In this document: positions 33,486 through 37,183 of the stretch, piece after piece | How the letters are laid out: the number at the start of each line of letters is the position of its first letter | Position numbering within the stretch: the stretch's first letter is position 1 | Source of the DNA: an uncultured Bacteroidales bacterium | Lineage (GTDB): Bacteria > Bacteroidota > Bacteroidia > Bacteroidales > F082 | DNA: 37,183 nt | Direction of reading: 5' to 3' | NCBI GenBank assembly: GCA_937906455.1 | Contig: CALCYT010000038.1 | Span: forward strand, 1 to 37,183 | The notes under the pieces: generated by a model | The model's input: the letters and a program-made list of their open reading frames with translations, nothing else | The model's database searches: none | Told to the model about the DNA's origin: nothing | Position numbers and translations under genes: made by a program

Positions 33486-35095
33486 TTTCTCCTTGCTTTA
33501 AATTTCATCAATTCCATTGCCAAAGAATCAGCTTCATCATAAAAGCCTTCGCCGAAAGGTTCACTCAACCTTCCATCCTCTTGAATCTTTATTTGGCGAT
33601 TATGCGAAGTCCCATTCTCATCCTTCTCCACATAATTTAGAGAAACATCATTCGGCGAAAGTGCATTCTCCTTATCAGCCACCATCACTTGAAGCTTACG
33701 GATTAGGTACTCGCTATGGGTCTCAATGATAAAGTGGATGTTGTATTTTTGATATGCTTCCACAAACATCTCGGCCAATAGCGATTGATATTTAGGATGG
33801 AGATGAACCTCGGGCTCCTCAACACAAATTACTTGAGGATATCTTTCAAAATAGAGTTTTTTATGATCTGGTTTACCGTCATGCCAAGGTGTTTGAGGTT
33901 TTTTCTCGTTGGCAGGTTTAATAGAATTGTCTATTAACAAAAGCAAAGAAACAAGTTGGGTGATGCCATACCCTTCGTCCGCAAGCAACCGTTTTTCACC
34001 ATTTCTCTCAATAAACACTTTAATGCTTCCTTCGTCATCGCCTATTGTATTAACTTCACTTCCTTTGCCAAGAAATTCTTCCAGCCAATGGTTCACAAAA
34101 CTGCCCGGCTTATGATAATATGTATCAGCTGCGAAAACATCCGACCATTCTTTGTCGTTTGTTTTCGACTTGTTATAGTCAAGCAAAGCCCCACTCATTT
34201 TATTGCCATCTTCCACCGAATAAGTTCGCCTAATTGCTGCTGAAGTTGAATCTGTGTATTCCACGTTTTCAGTAAACTTTGGATTAAACACTTCATCTGC
34301 GACCAAATCCAAATAATGTTCTATGATTTCACTTTCAGGGAAATACCTATCCAAAGCCTCATCCGTTTTGCAAAAAGGTCTAAATTCTTCTATTTTCTTG
34401 TTTCTTTCATTAATCCACTGATACCAGTCTGTTAATTGTCCAATATTATATATCTCAACATCGATGCCACATTCTTGTATTTGTGACATGATGTCTGTTA
34501 ACTCCTGGGAATAATGAGCATATTTGTTTTGGGATTCTTCGTCATCTTCTTTTTTTGGTAAATCAACAATTTCAACTAATCGCAAGTATTTACTTGCCAA
34601 GGAAAAAGCATTGAAGTTTTGAGTAATAGAATTTGTGTTTTTTTTGTTTTTTTCTTCATCTTCCAATCCCAAACGGGTTGTGCTTTCTTCAAGAATGACT
34701 GTCCCCTCAGCTTTTTCTATGGTGTACTTATACAAATAACCATCATTAAGATCATCATTCTTCTTGGACTTGAAAAAACGTTTGACACAAACCTCTTCTT
34801 GAAGATAGTTAGACCATACTTTATATGCAAACACTATCTCGTTGTCTGTAGCACTTTTATGAAATACTTTCTCGTAATTACCAAGTCCGAGGTCCTTTGA
34901 ATAGAGTTTTAACGCAGGCGATATTATACCACGATTAGGCATTCGGCTTAAAAGCATAAGAGCTTTTGCCATAGAACTCTTTCCCGCACTATTGCATCCA
35001 GTAAGTACGGTAATAGGAGCAAGTTCAAAATCGGCACCCTCTTCACCAAAGGAACGGAAGTTTTTCAGGCTGAAAATTGGATTCATATTTTTCAT
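33482..35095 (-). CDS. AAA15/DUF3696-type ATPase
   Basis: A 537-residue ATPase of the RecF/OLD-like AAA15 group with a DUF3696-like end. The Walker A is VLTGCNSAGKSSMAKALMLL (Lys about 39), the ABC-like signature region is ADEGYGITQLVSLLLL, Walker B is QVICVEEPEVHLHPKYQ with the double Glu, and the H-loop is IIETHSEYLIRKLQ. The ending GEGFYDEADSLAMELM is characteristic of the DUF3696 branch. There is no TOPRIM nuclease domain as in OLD/GajA, so any nuclease activity must come from the partner gene, whose start overlaps the stop by four bases. Related ATPases drive Septu- and PARIS-like defence pairs, but I claim no identity with a named system. The -7 box at 35125 and operator at 35143 lie just upstream. 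ATG at 35086 is an alternative start. Confidence 0.88.
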   Translation of the reverse strand: MKNMNPIFSLKNFRSFGEEGADFELAPITVLTGCNSAGKSSMAKALMLLSRMPNRGIISPALKLYSKDLGLGNYEKVFHKSATDNEIVFAYKVWSNYLQEEVCVKRFFKSKKNDDLNDGYLYKYTIEKAEGTVILEESTTRLGLEDEEKNKKNTNSITQNFNAFSLASKYLRLVEIVDLPKKEDDEESQNKYAHYSQELTDIMSQIQECGIDVEIYNIGQLTDWYQWINERNKKIEEFRPFCKTDEALDRYFPESEIIEHYLDLVADEVFNPKFTENVEYTDSTSAAIRRTYSVEDGNKMSGALLDYNKSKTNDKEWSDVFAADTYYHKPGSFVNHWLEEFLGKGSEVNTIGDDEGSIKVFIERNGEKRLLADEGYGITQLVSLLLLIDNSIKPANEKKPQTPWHDGKPDHKKLYFERYPQVICVEEPEVHLHPKYQSLLAEMFVEAYQKYNIHFIIETHSEYLIRKLQVMVADKENALSPNDVSLNYVEKDENGTSHNRQIKIQEDGRLSEPFGEGFYDEADSLAMELMKFKARRK

Positions 35096-35124
35096 CTTGT
35101 TATCTGTTTGTCTGTTTTCGTTTG

Positions 35125-35159
35125 CAAAAGTACAACCCTGCTGCGCAACCTATTTGCGC
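35125..35159 (-). promoter_or_regulatory. ATPase pair promoter with palindromic operator
   Basis: -7 box TACTTTTG (minus strand, 35125-35132), 10 bases, then the 17-bp palindrome GCGCAACCTATTTGCGC at 35143-35159. Compared with the WYL-gene site, the fourth base of each arm has changed in a complementary way (A/T to C/G), so symmetry is conserved. Confidence 0.75.
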
Positions 35160-35169
35160 GAATTTTCTT

Positions 35170-35643
35170 TTATTCGTTCCTCTGTTCCAAAAAGATTTGT
35201 TTTTGCAGTTCTATCTCTTGGCGCAGTTGCTCCTCGGTCGGTAAATAGGTTAGATACTTGGCTTGGAACAATTGTTCGCTGCCATGCAAAACGCTATATC
35301 GCGCCATGTCTTCGCTGGTGTCAGAGCAGTAGTATTGCGATGCGATGTTGCGATGCAATGTGCGGGTGCTCCACATTTCAGGCAGGGATTCTTGTTCGTA
35401 CCATTCTCGAGCTTCTGTGTCTTCCACGCGGATAAGTTCCCTATAATGTGTCCAGGGAAGCAATTTTGGAGTCGCCGCGTTCAAAATCCCGAATTGTGGC
35501 CGCACCGAAGCCACATTTTTGGATTGTTGACTCACTGCGTCAACTATTTGGGTTTGTTGACCCACTGCGCCAACAATCTCAGGGAAGCAACGATAAAACT
35601 TCAGGTAATTGTATAGTGATATATTTAAATTTTCTTCTGTCAT
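35170..35643 (-). CDS. DUF1016 (YhcG-like) protein lacking the nuclease core
   Basis: 157 residues. The N-terminal DUF1016 helical domain is recognisable (FGILNAATPKLLPWTHYREL then LIRVEDTEAREWYEQESL and MWSTRTLHRNIASQYY), as is the very C-terminal end (EDMARYSVLHGSEQLFQAKY, then LTYLPTEEQLRQEIELQK). In intact YhcG-type proteins about 150-170 residues of PDDEXK nuclease lie between; here SQYY is joined directly to CSDTSEDMARY. The reading frame survives, so it is an internal deletion, not a frameshift. It cannot cut DNA by itself but may still bind or interfere. The start is ATG 35643 (MTEENLNI), because a -7 box at 35668-35675 lies between it and the in-frame ATG at 35688. YhcG-like proteins often occur with restriction-modification genes. 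Confidence 0.8.
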   Translation of the reverse strand: MTEENLNISLYNYLKFYRCFPEIVGAVGQQTQIVDAVSQQSKNVASVRPQFGILNAATPKLLPWTHYRELIRVEDTEAREWYEQESLPEMWSTRTLHRNIASQYYCSDTSEDMARYSVLHGSEQLFQAKYLTYLPTEEQLRQEIELQKQIFLEQRNE

Positions 35644-35667
35644 ATTTCTATCCTTTTTTGTGAAACG

Positions 35668-35675
35668 CAAAAATA
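35668..35675 (-). promoter_or_regulatory. -7 box of the DUF1016 gene, no palindrome
   Basis: TATTTTTG on the minus strand, overlapping the non-coding edge near the WYL gene stop. Unlike the other three island promoters it lacks the palindrome upstream, so it may be independent of that regulator. Confidence 0.5.
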
Positions 35676-35687
35676 CAAATAAATCCA

Positions 35688-36749
35688 TTACAAAGCCTGA
35701 TATGCTTGAAATTGTGCCGCCACCCGGTCGCGCACCTTCTGTTGTATGTCGGTTGGCGAAAGTACCAACAGGTCTTTGCCGAAAGAAGATAATTCGCGGA
35801 TAAGCTCGTAATTCTCAATACATTCGATGGAGAAGAAGTAACCGCCTTCAAGCATTGGGTATTGCTGGCGCAGTTCCTTCTCTTTTTCTCCTTTGTAATG
35901 CCGCTGAGAGTCGTGCAAAGGCTTGGTGGCCACATATTCCTTGGAATAATCACTTACCCAAAACAAGATGGTCTGTAACGGGCGGTCGTCATACAGAGAA
36001 ACACCGATAATGTCCTCGAAGCGCTCGTTGAGGTCGCCATCGTAAGGAATGTATTCCTTGGCAGGCAGGGGTACCACCTTATCGATGCGGTCAAGCGCAA
36101 AAGAAAGGATTTTCCCGTCGTTGTCGGCAGCTCCAATGAGATACCAACGACGGTTGTATTCTTTAAGCAGATAGGGATGCACCACGGTTTTGCGGTCTTC
36201 ATCGGGAGTGTCAAAGCGATGGTAATGCAATTCCACGACCTGCCGCTGTGCGATACGAGTGAAGAGTTCGCCAAGCATGTTGGAGTTCTCCAACGGATTT
36301 TTGGTGAATGAAATAATTTGGCGGTCGGTCTTCACATTCAAACTCTTTCGTAGTGATTCCAGTCCCTCAAGGTTAGGCAATCCGTCAAATTGTCCAATAA
36401 GCGTGAAGGCCTCACCAAGCAAGTGTTTCTCGTCATCCTTTAGCTTTTGCTGAAAGATGGAGAACGACGGATCGGCATAGCGGTGGCAACTTTTCTTGAT
36501 GGTCTTTTGGGTTCGTTGGCTGATGTCGTCTATCTGATAATGATCTATCTCCGCCATAAAAGGACTCTCCCATTCCAAATAATGCAGGTCAAGTTCGATG
36601 GTACGTCGGCTAACAGGCTCTTGGCCCATTTCCACCAGCTCTTCATTGACGAGTCGAAGCAAATCTTCAGTAGAATAATGGTGATAGCGGTTGGCTAACA
36701 GCTTGTCGAGGATAAAGTAACGTGTTACGGCATTCTTGTTTGCTGGCAT
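35688..36749 (-). CDS. WYL-domain transcriptional regulator
   Basis: A 353-residue regulator. The N-terminal part is a winged helix (TRYFILDKLLANRYHHYSTE, VNEELVEMGQEPVSRRTIELDLHYLEW). The WYL domain follows at about 160-260 with AQRQVVELHYHRFDTPDE, VVHPYLLKEYNRRWYLIGAA, FALDRIDKVVPL and a C-terminal extension (VSLYDDRPLQTILFWV, then YKGEKEKELRQQYPMLEGGY). WYL domains bind nucleic-acid ligands in several proteins, and WYL repressors of the BrxR/CapW kind control defence islands; this is known for the family and inferred here. Its promoter has a perfect palindrome, matching those of two other operons, which suggests autoregulation. Confidence 0.92.
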   Translation of the reverse strand: MPANKNAVTRYFILDKLLANRYHHYSTEDLLRLVNEELVEMGQEPVSRRTIELDLHYLEWESPFMAEIDHYQIDDISQRTQKTIKKSCHRYADPSFSIFQQKLKDDEKHLLGEAFTLIGQFDGLPNLEGLESLRKSLNVKTDRQIISFTKNPLENSNMLGELFTRIAQRQVVELHYHRFDTPDEDRKTVVHPYLLKEYNRRWYLIGAADNDGKILSFALDRIDKVVPLPAKEYIPYDGDLNERFEDIIGVSLYDDRPLQTILFWVSDYSKEYVATKPLHDSQRHYKGEKEKELRQQYPMLEGGYFFSIECIENYELIRELSSFGKDLLVLSPTDIQQKVRDRVAAQFQAYQAL

Positions 36750-36769
36750 AATGATATGTGTTTTCTCGG

Positions 36770-36804
36770 CAAAGATACATATAATTTGCGAAATCTATTT
36801 TCGC
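36770..36804 (-). promoter_or_regulatory. WYL gene promoter with palindromic operator
   Basis: -7 box TATCTTTG on the minus strand (36770-36777), 10 bases, then the perfect palindrome GCGAAATCTATTTTCGC (36788-36804), arms GCGAAA and TTTCGC with the centre TCTAT. Confidence 0.75.
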
Positions 36805-37117
36805 TTTTATACTAAACAAAGCCCACGCTTTCGCGTAAGCATCCTGCTTTGTTCTTGGATTGAGTATTCATCTTAAAAGTGTCCAGTTTTTAAGTGCCAA
36901 GATTAGCTCAATGCTATGTCTTATATGTAATTCTCGCTATTTACTTCTACCTACTTTATTGTTTTGTGTTACTATTCCGTTGATTAACCGCAAAATTACA
37001 TAAAATTATCAATTTTTATGCTAACAAATAAAAAAATTTTTCGTTGTTGATAATCAATAAAATACGATTTTTTTCAAAAAAATTTAAAATTTTTGTAGTT
37101 TATATTGTAAACTTGTT
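36805..37117. other. AT-rich intergenic region with a branched hairpin
   Basis: AACAAAGC at 36815-36822 pairs with GCTTTGTT at 36846-36853, and inside it GCTT (36827-36830) pairs with AAGC (36837-36840). Beyond it the DNA is AT-rich and no ORF can be supported. At 36992-36999 there is a minus-strand TAATTTTG box 240 bases upstream of the WYL gene, whose role is unclear. Confidence 0.5.
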
Positions 37118-37125
37118 TATCTTTG
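37118..37125 (+). promoter_or_regulatory. -7 box of the gene at the right edge
   Basis: TATCTTTG, with TTTG at 37092-37095 as a possible -33 element (22 bases apart, a little long). Transcription should lead into the ATG at 37176. Confidence 0.5.
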
Positions 37126-37175
37126 CAACGTCAATTGATAGGAACAAAAATGTATTAACTTAAAATTCAAACATC

Positions 37176-37183
37176 ATGGAAAA
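37176..37183 (+). CDS. start of a gene cut by the window edge
   Basis: ATG GAA AA at the last eight bases, 50 bases after a good -7 box. Only Met-Glu and part of a third codon are visible, so no identity can be given. Confidence 0.4.

Noticed and set aside
36871..36900. AGTGTCCAGTTTTT as an insertion-sequence end
   Set aside because: The motif looks like ends of some IS elements, but no second end, transposase or target duplication could be found here.
1..37183. tRNA or rRNA genes
   Set aside because: The gaps between genes are short or repeat-filled and I saw no cloverleaf or rRNA-like sequence; a tRNAscan run would settle this.

Overview
The window is chromosomal DNA from an anaerobic, probably host-associated member of the Bacteroidales. 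The evidence is the Bacteroidota -7 promoter box TAnnTTTG in front of many genes, the near absence of Shine-Dalgarno sites, two secreted proteins with type IX secretion (T9SS) C-terminal sorting domains, gldF/gldG, glycoside hydrolases of families 92 and 97, and a rubredoxin/flavodiiron oxygen-detoxification set. I cannot name genus or species.

Layout. 1-2358: heptad-repeat DNA, a terminator, ssb, a D-2-hydroxyacid dehydrogenase, an octad-repeat array and a four-helix-bundle protein. 2370-8153 (minus): a very tight operon in the order rluB-like pseudouridine synthase, secreted endonuclease/phosphatase, short-chain fatty acid transporter, dnaG, with junctions overlapping by 1 to 4 bases. 8374-13715 (plus): a T9SS subtilisin-like protease, then a dihydroorotate dehydrogenase-like flavoprotein, rubredoxin (too short for routine ORF calling), flavin reductase-rubredoxin fusion, flavodiiron protein and superoxide dismutase, which form an O2/NO/superoxide defence set. 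13760-17970 (minus): apt, gldF, gldG and a DUF4340 protein. 18066-24877 (plus): an outer-membrane-like protein, a lipoprotein phosphoesterase, a large EF-hand membrane protein, msrA and a GH92 mannosidase. 24929-25157: a remnant of an RHS/YD-repeat protein. 25266-29113 (minus): GH97 and a MORN-repeat protein.

29300-36804 (minus) is an AT-richer accessory island: a WYL-domain regulator, a DUF1016 (YhcG-like) protein that seems to have lost its nuclease core, an AAA15/DUF3696-type ATPase overlapping an unrecognised 323-residue partner, and a PIF1-like helicase followed by small membrane proteins. Three of its promoters (WYL gene, ATPase pair, helicase operon) carry the same 17-bp palindrome exactly 10 bases upstream of the -7 box. 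I infer that the WYL protein controls a multi-operon regulon, probably a defence or stress module. This is the best candidate here for an undescribed system.

A second theme is short tandem repeat DNA (7-mers such as TAGAGTT, 8-mers such as CAGTTGTT and GTTTAAAA) that sits directly at the 3' ends of many genes, often supplying the stop codon. In two places related DNA has become protein-coding: inside GH97 and at both ends of the lipoprotein phosphoesterase.
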